From Flavobacteriaceae bacterium UBA3356 (GTDB lineage: Bacteria > Bacteroidota > Bacteroidia > Flavobacteriales > Flavobacteriaceae), in contig DEQW01000001.1 of NCBI GenBank assembly GCA_002360635.1, forward strand, positions 932,036 through 996,035: a DNA stretch of 64,000 nt. Reading direction: 5' to 3'. Each line of letters begins with the position of its first letter. The first letter of the stretch is position 1. The notes beneath the pieces were generated by a model, which did no database searches, was not told the origin of the DNA, and was given only the letters and a program-made list of their open reading frames with translations. This document shows positions 1 to 10,380 of the stretch, in pieces. The translations under genes and the position numbers were made by a program.

Positions 1-147
1 TTAAACATGGTAGAGCAAATGGACAAAGAAGGCTTTGGAGCTTGTAGTAACACTGGAGCTTGCTTTATTGAATGTCCTAAGGATATTTCATTAGAAAATA
101 TTGCACGTATAAATCGCGAATATTTGAAGGCAAGTGCAGAAGGATAA
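1..147 (+). CDS. sdhB: Succinate dehydrogenase iron-sulfur subunit, C-terminal end (partial)
   Basis: The window opens inside this gene; 48 codons and a TAA stop are visible. The peptide contains [20 protein letters not shown] followed by [11 protein letters not shown]. This is the C-terminal ferredoxin-like segment of SdhB, whose cysteines ligate an Fe-S cluster; the variant [12 protein letters not shown] is normal in Bacteroidota. The subunit carries electrons from the flavoprotein SdhA to menaquinone in complex II at the inner membrane. The rest of the operon should lie just left of the window. A strong terminator follows 23 bp after the stop. Confidence 0.93.
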   Translation, partial: LNMVEQMDKEGFGACSNTGACFIECPKDISLENIARINREYLKASAEG

Positions 148-170
148 ACATTAAAGAATATATTGCTTAG

Positions 171-205
171 AAAAACCCAAATCTTTTTTCGATTTGGGTT
201 TTTTT
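171..205 (+). terminator. Intrinsic terminator of the sdh operon
   Basis: A 12-bp perfect stem (AAAACCCAAATC with GATTTGGGTTTT) closes a 7-nt loop and is followed by a run of T. It lies directly after sdhB, so it ends the sdh transcript. Confidence 0.9.
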
Positions 206-340
206 ATTCTTCTTGGTGTCTTAAATGAAATAAATATAAGCTATTTGTGTTTCTGAAGTAATGTTATTAAGCCTGAAAAGACAAAAAGCTAAATAAAGAT
301 ACATTCTGAATGTTGTAAATTATTCATACATTGAAAGTGT

Positions 341-811
341 ATGTCCTACGAAGATAAGAAAATAAAAGTACCACAGTTTAGCGAAGAATCTGGTTTTTAT
401 ACCACTAAAAAACGCTCTAAAATTATGAGCAAGATACGTGGCAAAAACACCAAACCCGAGATGCTGTTCCGAAAAGCATTATGGGCAAAGGGTGTTCGGT
501 ATCGTGTGGATTCAAAATACTTGCCGGGCAAACCCGATGTGTCAATTAAAAAATACAAACTGACAATATTTATTGATGGAGAGTTTTGGCATGGTTATAA
601 TTGGAGCGAGAAAAAAGAAACCATAAAAAGCAACCGCGGTTTTTGGATACCTAAAATAGAACGGAACATGCAACGCGACCGCGAAGTAAATAGCAAGCTT
701 AATGATATGGGCTATACTGTTTTCAGGTTTTGGGAAAGAGAAGTGAAAAACGACTTAAAAAAATGTATAAACGACGTATTGGTTTATATACAAACGGGCT
801 ATGTATTATGA
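341..811 (+). CDS. vsr: Very short patch repair endonuclease, Vsr family
   Basis: At 156 residues it has the length of the Vsr mismatch endonucleases, which nick 5' of T in T:G mismatches arising from deaminated 5-methylcytosine. The N-terminus has the family signature RSKIMSKIRGKNTKPE. The catalytic Asp is in LPGKPDV (about residue 66), the DNA-intercalating FWH triad is at 82-84, and the conserved FWIPKIERNMQRD helix is at 101-113. The cysteine that usually stands in HGCFWH is Glu here (DGEFWH), so the structural zinc site of the E. coli enzyme is probably absent. No cytosine methyltransferase or restriction gene lies nearby: the left neighbour is sdhB and the right one a convergent kinase. 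Function is assigned from family resemblance. Confidence 0.88.
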   Translation: MSYEDKKIKVPQFSEESGFYTTKKRSKIMSKIRGKNTKPEMLFRKALWAKGVRYRVDSKYLPGKPDVSIKKYKLTIFIDGEFWHGYNWSEKKETIKSNRGFWIPKIERNMQRDREVNSKLNDMGYTVFRFWEREVKNDLKKCINDVLVYIQTGYVL

Positions 812-829
812 TTTAAGTTTCTAAAATTT

Positions 830-3052
830 TTAAAAAAACTGCGGCGCCATTTTACCCGAATAGAAGACAGTTAAGTTTCGTAAAATAACTTGGAGGAATT
901 TGTTCATATCGTAGGGTTTTACAATAATGTCGTTCATGCCACTGTTGTATATTTCAAATCGAAGGTCCTCTACTTCAACCGCTGTTAACGCTACAATTGG
1001 AATAGTAGAGTTAAACATACGGATTTTCTTAGTCGCTTCAAGGCCATCTAATACAGGCATATTAATGTCCATCAAAACCAAATCGAAAGCGTTTTTCTTT
1101 ACTTGTTCAATAGCTTGTTTGCCATTTTCGGCAATTGAACAGATTACTTGGTTTCTTTCTAATATTTTTTTGGTAACCGCTTGGTTAATGCGGTTGTCCT
1201 CAACTATTAAAATTCGCTTTTTCACCAACAATTTTTTGTTCAATAAACTATCTTCTATTTTAGTAGTAGCTTTATTTACCACGTTGAACTTTAGAGTAAA
1301 CCAAAACTCAGAACCTTTTCCCTTTTCACTTTTCACATTTATTTTTGAGTTGTAATGTGATAACAGCTTTTTAACAATGGTCAGTCCAAGGCCAGTTCCT
1401 TGATAGCTATAATTTTCATTGTCAATCTGTGAAAATTCATTGAAAATTCGTTCTTGATCTTTTTCTGAAATACCTATCCCAGTATCTTTCACATTGAAAC
1501 ATAATATCGCTTCGTCTGGAGTCACTTTCTCGGGAGTTATATTAATTGTTATATGGCCGTTTTCGGTGAATTTACAAGCATTTCCTACCAAATTCATTAA
1601 TATTTGTGAAAGAGCTATGGTGTTTCCCTGAAGTACTTTTGGAACTTTTTCTGAAATGGAAACTGATAATTTGTTTCTATTTTGAAGACGCATATACTCA
1701 AAAGAAGCAGTTATCTTTTCGATAAAATCGTTAAGGTTAAAGGTTGTGCTGTGTTCCTCCAGTTTATTGGAGTCAATCTTATTAATTTGAAGCACATCGT
1801 TGATTAAGGCCAATAAATAATCTGCTGAAAACTTTAACGATTTTAAATCGTTTTCGTGTCCCTTTAAAGATGGATCTTCCAATAAAATGGAGCTTAACCC
1901 TATAACACCATATAAAGGAGTGCGCAGTTCATGGCTTACGGTTGAGAAAAACTCAGTTTTAGAACGGGACAGTTTTTCGGCTTGTTGTTTGGCCTCTAAA
2001 AATTCCCGGTTTCTTTTTCTAAGTTTTTTTACCAGTTGCTTTCTTCTGCGGTACGCTAACAAGAAAATTATAAATAACAATAATAGGACTGCCGAAACAA
2101 TATAGAGCGTTGTGTTTAAGTTGCTTTTGTTTCTTACAATTTCGGCTTGCAATTGGTTTTTAAGCTCTGCAGCTTCAATGTCTTTTCTATATTCTGAAAC
2201 TTGAAATTTAGCTGAAACAGTTTCCGTTTGAGCGTTGTTAACATTGCGCAAGTTTGTTTCAAGGTATTTATCAAATTCCAATCTAGCTCGGTAAGCTTCA
2301 TCATATCTCTCCTGTAGATAGAGGCTTTTGCTAAGTGCTAAATAAGCAGATTCAAGTTCTAGGGTAAGGTTTTCTTTTCTGGCTTCTTCTATTGCACTAT
2401 TCAGGTAACTGTCCGCCAATTTATAGTTTCCTCTTTCTATATGGTATTCACCGGTTAAAATATCAATTCCTATATAATTGAAATGTTTTTTATTGAAATC
2501 GTTGAGTTTTTTTGCTTTTAATATGTTTACGTAGGCTTTTTTATAGTCCTTTGCAGCCATTGCCGTAAGAATAGTATTGTAATAAGCATCGGCCATTCCG
2601 GCAGAATCTTTTAGTTTTTCAAAAAGAAAATTAGCTTTATCGTGGTATAATAATGCTTTTTTATAATTTATGTCTAATTCGGCATATATATTTGCCAAAT
2701 CCATATATGAGAGTGCCGTTGCGGTGTCGTTTTGGGAAAGCTTGGCATATTTTTCAGATTTTTTGAAGCTTTCCTTTGCGTGAACACTGTCATTTAACTC
2801 GAGGTAATCGTACCCTAAATTTCTGTATCCTTGGTGTATGTAATTGTTGTTTTTTTCTTCTAGCCCTTTTTTTAATAATTCTATATTCAGCTTAAGGGAC
2901 TCACGGTACTCCCCTCTGTTATAGTAAATGTTGGCATTTTCCTTTAGCTCTTCAAACGTTGCCTTTTTATAAAGTGGAATTGAATCTAAGTTTTGTGCAA
3001 AACCAGATATACCAATTATAAAAAAACAATAAAAAAGTAATTTTTTAAACAT
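830..3052 (-). CDS. TPR-containing hybrid sensor histidine kinase
   Basis: An ATG also exists at 3076, but the Met at 3052 begins a clean signal peptide (MFKKLLFY...GISGFAQ) and is preferred, giving 740 residues. Order: signal peptide, periplasmic TPR-like helical repeats (about 30-290), one membrane helix (about 320), coiled linker, and a HisKA domain with H-box FFSTVSHELRTPL (about 370). An HATPase domain follows with N-box NLVGNACKFTENG, DTGIGIS and GTGLGLTIVKKLL, then a C-terminal receiver with LVLMDINMP and the conserved Lys in IVKPYD. All catalytic residues are present, so it should autophosphorylate and pass phosphate to its own receiver. No output regulator is adjacent, so the signal and target are unknown. 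It converges on vsr with an 18-bp gap. Confidence 0.9.
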   Translation of the reverse strand: MFKKLLFYCFFIIGISGFAQNLDSIPLYKKATFEELKENANIYYNRGEYRESLKLNIELLKKGLEEKNNNYIHQGYRNLGYDYLELNDSVHAKESFKKSEKYAKLSQNDTATALSYMDLANIYAELDINYKKALLYHDKANFLFEKLKDSAGMADAYYNTILTAMAAKDYKKAYVNILKAKKLNDFNKKHFNYIGIDILTGEYHIERGNYKLADSYLNSAIEEARKENLTLELESAYLALSKSLYLQERYDEAYRARLEFDKYLETNLRNVNNAQTETVSAKFQVSEYRKDIEAAELKNQLQAEIVRNKSNLNTTLYIVSAVLLLLFIIFLLAYRRRKQLVKKLRKRNREFLEAKQQAEKLSRSKTEFFSTVSHELRTPLYGVIGLSSILLEDPSLKGHENDLKSLKFSADYLLALINDVLQINKIDSNKLEEHSTTFNLNDFIEKITASFEYMRLQNRNKLSVSISEKVPKVLQGNTIALSQILMNLVGNACKFTENGHITINITPEKVTPDEAILCFNVKDTGIGISEKDQERIFNEFSQIDNENYSYQGTGLGLTIVKKLLSHYNSKINVKSEKGKGSEFWFTLKFNVVNKATTKIEDSLLNKKLLVKKRILIVEDNRINQAVTKKILERNQVICSIAENGKQAIEQVKKNAFDLVLMDINMPVLDGLEATKKIRMFNSTIPIVALTAVEVEDLRFEIYNSGMNDIIVKPYDMNKFLQVILRNLTVFYSGKMAPQFF

Positions 3053-3145
3053 AAAAAGCTTCAATAAAACAAACAAGTTACATAATTCTCTTAAAACATC
3101 ACATTTTTAAAAAAGGAAGTTTTTGGAGAGCTAAAATGATACCCT

Positions 3146-3153
3146 TATATTTA
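3146..3153 (+). promoter_or_regulatory. Candidate -7 box of the aminotransferase
   Basis: TATATTTA, one mismatch from the Bacteroidota box TAnnTTTG, ends exactly 4 nt before the ATG at 3158. The same spacing recurs at glyS, panD, dxs and the ClC gene and suggests a leaderless transcript. Confidence 0.45.
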
Positions 3154-3157
3154 TAGA

Positions 3158-4294
3158 ATGACTTCAAAATTGCCAAATACACAAACTTCTATTTTTAGCG
3201 TAATGAGTAAAATGGCGGCAGATTACAATGCCATAAACTTAGCGCAAGGCTTTCCTGGTTTTGAAAGTGATCCGGTCTTGATTGACCTGGTTAACAAAGC
3301 AATGAAAGAGGGAAACAATCAATACGCCTCTATGCCAGGGGATAAAAAGTTGCGAGAGGTTGTTTCAAAAAAAATTGAGAGCCTATATAATAAAAGATAT
3401 AATGCAGACAGGGAGGTTACCATAACAGCGGGTGCGACACAAGCAATTTTCACAGCAATAGCAGCTACTATTCACAAGGATGATGAAGTGATAATTTTTA
3501 CACCTGCATATGATTGCTATAAACCATCGGTTGAATTATTTGGCGGTAAAACAGTTGCAGTACAATTGAAAGCTCCAGACTACAAACCAAATTGGGATGA
3601 AGTGGGTAATCTAGTGACACCTAAAACCAAGATGATTATCATCAATACACCGCACAATCCAAGCGGAATGTTGTTTTCTGAAAACGATATGTTGCAACTT
3701 CAAAAAATAGCTGAGGAAAAAGACCTTTTGGTGCTTAGCGATGAGGTGTACGAGCACATAGTTTTTGATGGGGAAGAACACCAAAGTGCGGCCAAATTTC
3801 CACAATTGGCCAAACGCACTTTTATAACCGCCTCTTTTGGAAAAACATTTCATAATACTGGCTGGAAAATAGGCTATTGCCTGGCACCGGATCATTTAAT
3901 GAAAGAATTTCAAAAAGTACATCAATTCAATGTATTTTCAGTAAACCACCCTATTCAAAAAGCATTGGCAACCTATATGCAAGATGAAGAAAACTATTTG
4001 TCACTTCCTTCTTTTTATCAGAAGAAACGAGATTTCTTTTTAGAGTTGATTAAAGATTCCCGGTTTAAATTTACCCCTTCACAGGGAACTTATTTTCAAT
4101 TGCTGGATTTTTCTGGAATTTCAAAAGAACGTGATATAGACTTTGCAGACCGTTTAACTAGAGAACATAAAATCGCGACGATCCCTACTTCGGTATTCAA
4201 TAAAAACAACCAAGACTTTAAACAAATACGAGTTTGTTTCGCCAAAACAGATGAAGAATTAAAAAAGGCCGCAGAAATATTAAATTCAATTTAA
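3158..4294 (+). CDS. Class I/II PLP aminotransferase (methionine/glutamine/kynurenine type)
   Basis: 378 residues with the fold-type I aminotransferase layout. It has the substrate-binding start INLAQGFPGF, the PLP-phosphate region ITAGATQAIF, the conserved NTPHNPSG, the PLP-hydrogen-bonding Asp in LSDEVYEHIVFD, and the Schiff-base lysine in ASFGKTFHNTGWK. The set matches the YbdL / kynurenine-aminotransferase / glutamine-transaminase K group, which transaminates methionine, glutamine and aromatic amino acids in the cytoplasm. Partner logic: glutamine transaminases make alpha-ketoglutaramate, which omega-amidases hydrolyse, and a Nit2/YafV-type amidase lies 3 kb downstream (7230-8012). Exact substrate preference cannot be read from sequence. 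Confidence 0.88.
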   Translation: MTSKLPNTQTSIFSVMSKMAADYNAINLAQGFPGFESDPVLIDLVNKAMKEGNNQYASMPGDKKLREVVSKKIESLYNKRYNADREVTITAGATQAIFTAIAATIHKDDEVIIFTPAYDCYKPSVELFGGKTVAVQLKAPDYKPNWDEVGNLVTPKTKMIIINTPHNPSGMLFSENDMLQLQKIAEEKDLLVLSDEVYEHIVFDGEEHQSAAKFPQLAKRTFITASFGKTFHNTGWKIGYCLAPDHLMKEFQKVHQFNVFSVNHPIQKALATYMQDEENYLSLPSFYQKKRDFFLELIKDSRFKFTPSQGTYFQLLDFSGISKERDIDFADRLTREHKIATIPTSVFNKNNQDFKQIRVCFAKTDEELKKAAEILNSI

Positions 4295-4352
4295 AAAACA
4301 AACATTCTTCACTTACAAGTATAATTTTCCCTGATACTTTAATTACGTATTG

Positions 4353-6664
<2,312 letters not shown>

Positions 6665-6689
6665 CAAGGTAAACTTTTGTTAAACCCAT

Positions 6690-6719
6690 AGCGGAATGGT
6701 AACTTTATCATTCCGCTTT
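6690..6719 (+). terminator. Stem-loop between katG and the ankyrin gene
   Basis: A 9-bp stem (AGCGGAATG with CATTCCGCT) and 10-nt loop with only a short T tail (TTTA). It could be a weak terminator or attenuator that lowers expression of the ankyrin gene relative to katG. Confidence 0.45.
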
Positions 6720-6736
6720 ATTAATTTAGATGTTAT

Positions 6737-7210
6737 ATGAGTACTATATTATTTGATGCCATTCGAAAGGGAGAAACTGAAAATGTAAAAGAACATTTAC
6801 AGCAAAATCCCGGATGGATAAACGAAAAAGATCCCAGAGGATCTACTCCTCTTTTGTTAGCGTGTTATTATGGGCTTGAAAATATTGCTGAAGTGATTTT
6901 AAAATACAATCCCAATATCAATGCTCAAGATGCATCTGGCAACACCGCTTTAATGGGCGTTTGCTTTAAAGGTCATAGTAACATCGCAAAACTGTTACTA
7001 GATAATGGCGCTAATGTAAACACAACAAACTTTAATGGTGCCACAGCTTTAATTTATGCGGCTACATTCGCTAAAAAAGATATTGTAAAACTTTTACTTG
7101 AGAATGGAGCAGATACAACTATAAAAGACGATCGTGGCAACACAGCGATGGACCATGCTCAAATGCAAGACGCAAAGCTAATTGTTGAGTTACTCGAAAA
7201 TAAAAAATAG
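6737..7210 (+). CDS. Ankyrin-repeat protein (katG partner)
   Basis: 157 residues made almost wholly of about four to five ankyrin repeats. Recognisable repeat cores are GSTPLLLACYYGLENIAEVI, GNTALMGVCFKGHSNIAKLL and GATALIYAATFAKKDIVKLL, plus a final DRGNTAMDHA. There is no signal peptide or membrane segment, so it should be cytoplasmic like KatG. Catalase genes are followed by small ankyrin genes elsewhere (the katB-ankB pair in Pseudomonas aeruginosa, where AnkB supports catalase activity). By analogy this may aid KatG folding or haem loading, but that is inference from gene order. Confidence 0.88.
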   Translation: MSTILFDAIRKGETENVKEHLQQNPGWINEKDPRGSTPLLLACYYGLENIAEVILKYNPNINAQDASGNTALMGVCFKGHSNIAKLLLDNGANVNTTNFNGATALIYAATFAKKDIVKLLLENGADTTIKDDRGNTAMDHAQMQDAKLIVELLENKK

Positions 7211-7229
7211 AAATTTAAACACACACATT

Positions 7230-8012
7230 TTGAACTCTGAAACTATAAACGTCACACTAATTCAGTCACTGTTGCATTGGGAAGATGCCGAAACGAATAG
7301 GCCCATGTTTTCAGAAAAAATAAATTCTATTTCTGAAGAAACCGATTTAATTATACTTCCCGAAATGTTTCCCACCGGTTTTTCTATGAATGCTTCAACC
7401 CTTGCTGAAGAAACAAACGGAACGACCCTAAATTGGATGATTGCTGAAGCCAAGAAACAGAATTCGGCCATAACCGGAAGTGTTATTGTTTCAGAAAATA
7501 ATAATTTTTATAACCGCCTTTTCTTTGTGTTTCCAAACGGTGACTATGAAATTTATGATAAAAAACATACGTTTACATTAGCTGGAGAGCATAAAACTTA
7601 CAGCAAAGGAACCGACCGACTAATTGTAGATTACAAAGGCTGGAAAATTTGTCCGTTAGTTTGTTATGATCTTCGTTTTCCAGTTTGGGCAAGAAATACC
7701 GAAGATTATGATGTGTTACTGTATGTAGCCAATTGGCCCAAAAAACGAACTTCAGCTTGGGATGCTTTGTTAAAGGCCCGTGCCATTGAAAATATGAGTT
7801 ATTGTATTGGAGTAAACCGTGTAGGTTTTGATGGAAATGATCACGAATACAGTGGTCATTCTGCGGCATATGATGTGTTGGGGGAACAAATTTCCACTAA
7901 AGATTTTGAAAAAGAATTTATAGAAACCTTAACCTTAACTAAAGAACATATTGCTGCTACTCGGGGTCATCTAAAGTTTCTACAGGACCGGGATCGTTTT
8001 CGGTTAGAATAA
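7230..8012 (+). CDS. Nitrilase-superfamily amidase (omega-amidase, Nit2/YafV type)
   Basis: About 260 residues. No ATG lies at a sensible place. TTG at 7230 is chosen because the protein then starts a few residues before INVTLIQ, the first strand of the family, and because it avoids overlap with the ankyrin gene. The catalytic triad is visible: Glu in LPEMFPTGF, Lys in YDKKHTF, Cys in PLVCYDLRFP. Members of this branch hydrolyse alpha-ketoglutaramate and alpha-ketosuccinamate in the cytoplasm, closing the glutamine-transaminase pathway used in methionine salvage. This fits the aminotransferase at 3158-4294. Its 3' end overlaps the convergent lipoprotein gene by 56 bp. Confidence 0.87.
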   Translation: MNSETINVTLIQSLLHWEDAETNRPMFSEKINSISEETDLIILPEMFPTGFSMNASTLAEETNGTTLNWMIAEAKKQNSAITGSVIVSENNNFYNRLFFVFPNGDYEIYDKKHTFTLAGEHKTYSKGTDRLIVDYKGWKICPLVCYDLRFPVWARNTEDYDVLLYVANWPKKRTSAWDALLKARAIENMSYCIGVNRVGFDGNDHEYSGHSAAYDVLGEQISTKDFEKEFIETLTLTKEHIAATRGHLKFLQDRDRFRLE

Positions 8013-9603
8013 ACGTTTCGTTTAAACTCCAATTGGCTCGTACTTCCAACTGTGTGGGGTAATATAGAATGCGTTCTGGTTGTTGGCGAGTTAAAAAATT
8101 ACCCGTATCCCAGATTCCATTTTCGTTTTCATCATATATAATCCGAACGTAATATTTTCCAGGGTTTATGTTTTCAAACAACACTGGTTTTTGTTCGGTT
8201 ATATATTTTTCTGAAGTTACATTGAATTTACTATCCACCAATTGAATAATTACAGGAAGCTGATTTAGATTTTCCAACGTAATATTCAACGTGCCATAAT
8301 CCGAAACTGCTTTTGTCCGTAAAGTATAATTTAAAGTGTCGTTGGTTGCTTCATAAAAGTCAGTAATGGCACCGGGCAATAATTGAACTTGATAGGTTTG
8401 TTCTACATCTTTCGGGAAAAATAATTGGGCAATATTGTACTTTTTGTTAATAGCTATTTCAGGGGTAATGCTAATGGAATCATTATCTAAAATGGCTATT
8501 CTTTCTACGTCTATTGATTCGATTGGGGTGTTTGCAAGTAGCTTTAAAGTGTCTTTTGGTAGGACTGTTCCAGCATTTAAAGATGAAACCCTTAAAGAGT
8601 CGCTATATAAATCTTTAATCCGAACGTTTAAGGTATCAAGAAAACCTTTGTTTCTTGCTAAAAACACTAAAGAGTCATTTTCAATAGCAGGTTTAAACCA
8701 ATAATGCAGGGTGTCTTTTTCGTTATCCCGATAGGTTCTGTATTCAAAATCGGCGGGAACTTGAGAGGTTAATTCTAATTGTAAGCTATCGGCATCACCT
8801 TCATATCCAAATAATATATGGTTTTTGGTTTCGTGCTTAGGTCGGGCGATAAAATATTCTGGTGTTTCTTTAAAAAGCGTCAGTGTATAACTGCTGTCTG
8901 AAGGAAGTGTAATGAATTTTTCAGCAAAACCAATTTTATCATTTACAGGTTGAAAGGTGTAATCATTATTGTTTTCTTTTAAAGCCATTAAAAGATACTT
9001 TCCTTCTTTTACATTGGTAATTTCAAAAATACCGGTGCTGTCTTTTGTTGTGGTGATGTATGTGGGCTTTTCTGAAAAAACCAAGGTGTCATTAAACGCT
9101 TCGTCAACTTCATAAAGCATAACCGTTGTTGGTATTTCTGGACTTGGCAATAGCGCATCTTGCACGCGTCCTTTTACTTTAAGGCTGTCAATATAGCTTC
9201 CGGTGGAGAAGACATATTTATAATATTCAAAAGGGTTTTCTTCGTTGTTGTCCACTATACTTTGACCGAAATTAATAGAATAAGTAGTATTTTCCTTTAA
9301 GGTGTCTTCAATTTGAATACGCAATGTTTTTGAGGTGCTCAGCGGGGTAATATTTGGCGGATATTCAAGTGGAGGGGAAATGATTAAATTTTTCTGAAGA
9401 TCTTTCAGTTTTATATATTCATCAAAATAAATACTTATCTCATCTCCGTCGAAGTTCGTAGTATAGTTTTCAGGGACACTCCTAACGATTACAGGAGGGA
9501 TAGTGTCACGCTCACCACCAGAAGGAGAACCTTTTTTGGCGCACTCTACAAACGATAGAGAAAACAATAATAGAATGGGAATATATAATAATCTGCTTTT
9601 CAT
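7957..9603 (-). CDS. Ig-like-domain lipoprotein (Bacteroidota-specific)
   Basis: 548 residues with a lipoprotein signal (MKSRLLYIPILLLFSLSFVE then Cys22) and the typical downstream AKKGSPSGGERDTIPP. Residues about 35-135 form an Ig-like BIG-type domain (SVPENYTTNFDGDEISIYFD, TYSINFGQSI). Later parts are beta-rich and carry a carboxypeptidase-regulatory-like segment (GIFEITNVKEGKYLL). Such proteins are exported and lipid-anchored, and are conserved near comF in flavobacteria; their role is unknown. The gene is convergent with the amidase, and the last 56 bp are shared on opposite strands. Confidence 0.82.
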   Translation of the reverse strand: MKSRLLYIPILLLFSLSFVECAKKGSPSGGERDTIPPVIVRSVPENYTTNFDGDEISIYFDEYIKLKDLQKNLIISPPLEYPPNITPLSTSKTLRIQIEDTLKENTTYSINFGQSIVDNNEENPFEYYKYVFSTGSYIDSLKVKGRVQDALLPSPEIPTTVMLYEVDEAFNDTLVFSEKPTYITTTKDSTGIFEITNVKEGKYLLMALKENNNDYTFQPVNDKIGFAEKFITLPSDSSYTLTLFKETPEYFIARPKHETKNHILFGYEGDADSLQLELTSQVPADFEYRTYRDNEKDTLHYWFKPAIENDSLVFLARNKGFLDTLNVRIKDLYSDSLRVSSLNAGTVLPKDTLKLLANTPIESIDVERIAILDNDSISITPEIAINKKYNIAQLFFPKDVEQTYQVQLLPGAITDFYEATNDTLNYTLRTKAVSDYGTLNITLENLNQLPVIIQLVDSKFNVTSEKYITEQKPVLFENINPGKYYVRIIYDENENGIWDTGNFLTRQQPERILYYPTQLEVRANWSLNETFILTENDPGPVETLDDPE

Positions 9604-9608
9604 CGAGG

Positions 9609-9616
9609 CAAAAATA
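9609..9616 (-). promoter_or_regulatory. -7 box of the Ig-like lipoprotein gene
   Basis: On the minus strand TATTTTTG matches TAnnTTTG exactly and ends 5 nt before the ATG at 9603, leaving almost no 5' leader. Confidence 0.55.
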
Positions 9617-9627
9617 ACGATTCTTTA

Positions 9628-10302
9628 TTATGCAATGGCAATGGTTGCCAAGCTAAGTTTTACATTGTTAGCTTTTAATAATTCTTGTGCGCATGTTTCG
9701 AGTGTAGATCCAGTGGTAACAATATCATCTACCAATAAAACATGTTGGTTTTCGATCGTTTCTTTTTTCTGAAGTGAAAAAATGCCCTCTTGTTTCCAAG
9801 CAGGGTTAAAACGTGAAAAGCGCTCTTTAAAAACTTGTGACTTTGTTTTTGAAAGTTTCAGCAAAACATCATCCCGATACGGAATATGTAAAGCATTTGC
9901 AATGGCCTTACCAAAACCTTCCACTTGATTGTAACCTCTTTTTTTAAGTTTTTGTTTATGTAGCGGAACTGGAATGACTATGTCAATGTTTTTATACTCT
10001 GAAATTTCAGCAAGTTCACTTCCAAGCCATTTTCCGAAGAAATCACTAATCTGTTGTTGATTTTTATATTTTAAATTATGCAGTATATTTTGGGTAATCC
10101 CCCTTTTTTGAAACTGAAGCAAGGCAGTAGCTTGCTCTAAAGGGAATCGACCATAAAAAATATCAGAAAATGCGGTATTATTATTTCTATGATGACAAGC
10201 CAATGGCAAATCAAATCTACACGTAGTGCAAAGTACTTTTTCGTCTTTTAAAAGCAGTTCGTTACAACCATTGCAAACTCTAGGAAACAAAAGATTTAAC
10301 AT
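9628..10302 (-). CDS. comF: ComF-family phosphoribosyltransferase-like protein
   Basis: 224 residues. It begins with a four-cysteine zinc-finger pair (PRVCNGCNELLL and LCTTCRFDLP). Next comes IVIPVPLHKQKLKKRGYNQV, the ComF signature, and near the C-terminus the PRPP-binding loop VLLVDDIVTTGST. ComF is a cytoplasmic ATPase/PRT-fold protein linked to uptake of single-stranded DNA during transformation and possibly to DNA repair. The gene lies between divergent and co-directional housekeeping genes, not in a competence operon. Confidence 0.9.
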   Translation of the reverse strand: MLNLLFPRVCNGCNELLLKDEKVLCTTCRFDLPLACHHRNNNTAFSDIFYGRFPLEQATALLQFQKRGITQNILHNLKYKNQQQISDFFGKWLGSELAEISEYKNIDIVIPVPLHKQKLKKRGYNQVEGFGKAIANALHIPYRDDVLLKLSKTKSQVFKERFSRFNPAWKQEGIFSLQKKETIENQHVLLVDDIVTTGSTLETCAQELLKANNVKLSLATIAIA

Positions 10303-10380
10303 AATTTAAATTTTTTTACCATTTTGTAAACGTTTCGGTTATTACTACCTTAGTACTTTAGCATTTAAAACCAATTTGAC

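Noticed and set aside
927..1355. 142-codon open frame antisense to the hybrid kinase
   Set aside because: It covers the receiver and HATPase motifs of a well-supported gene on the other strand.
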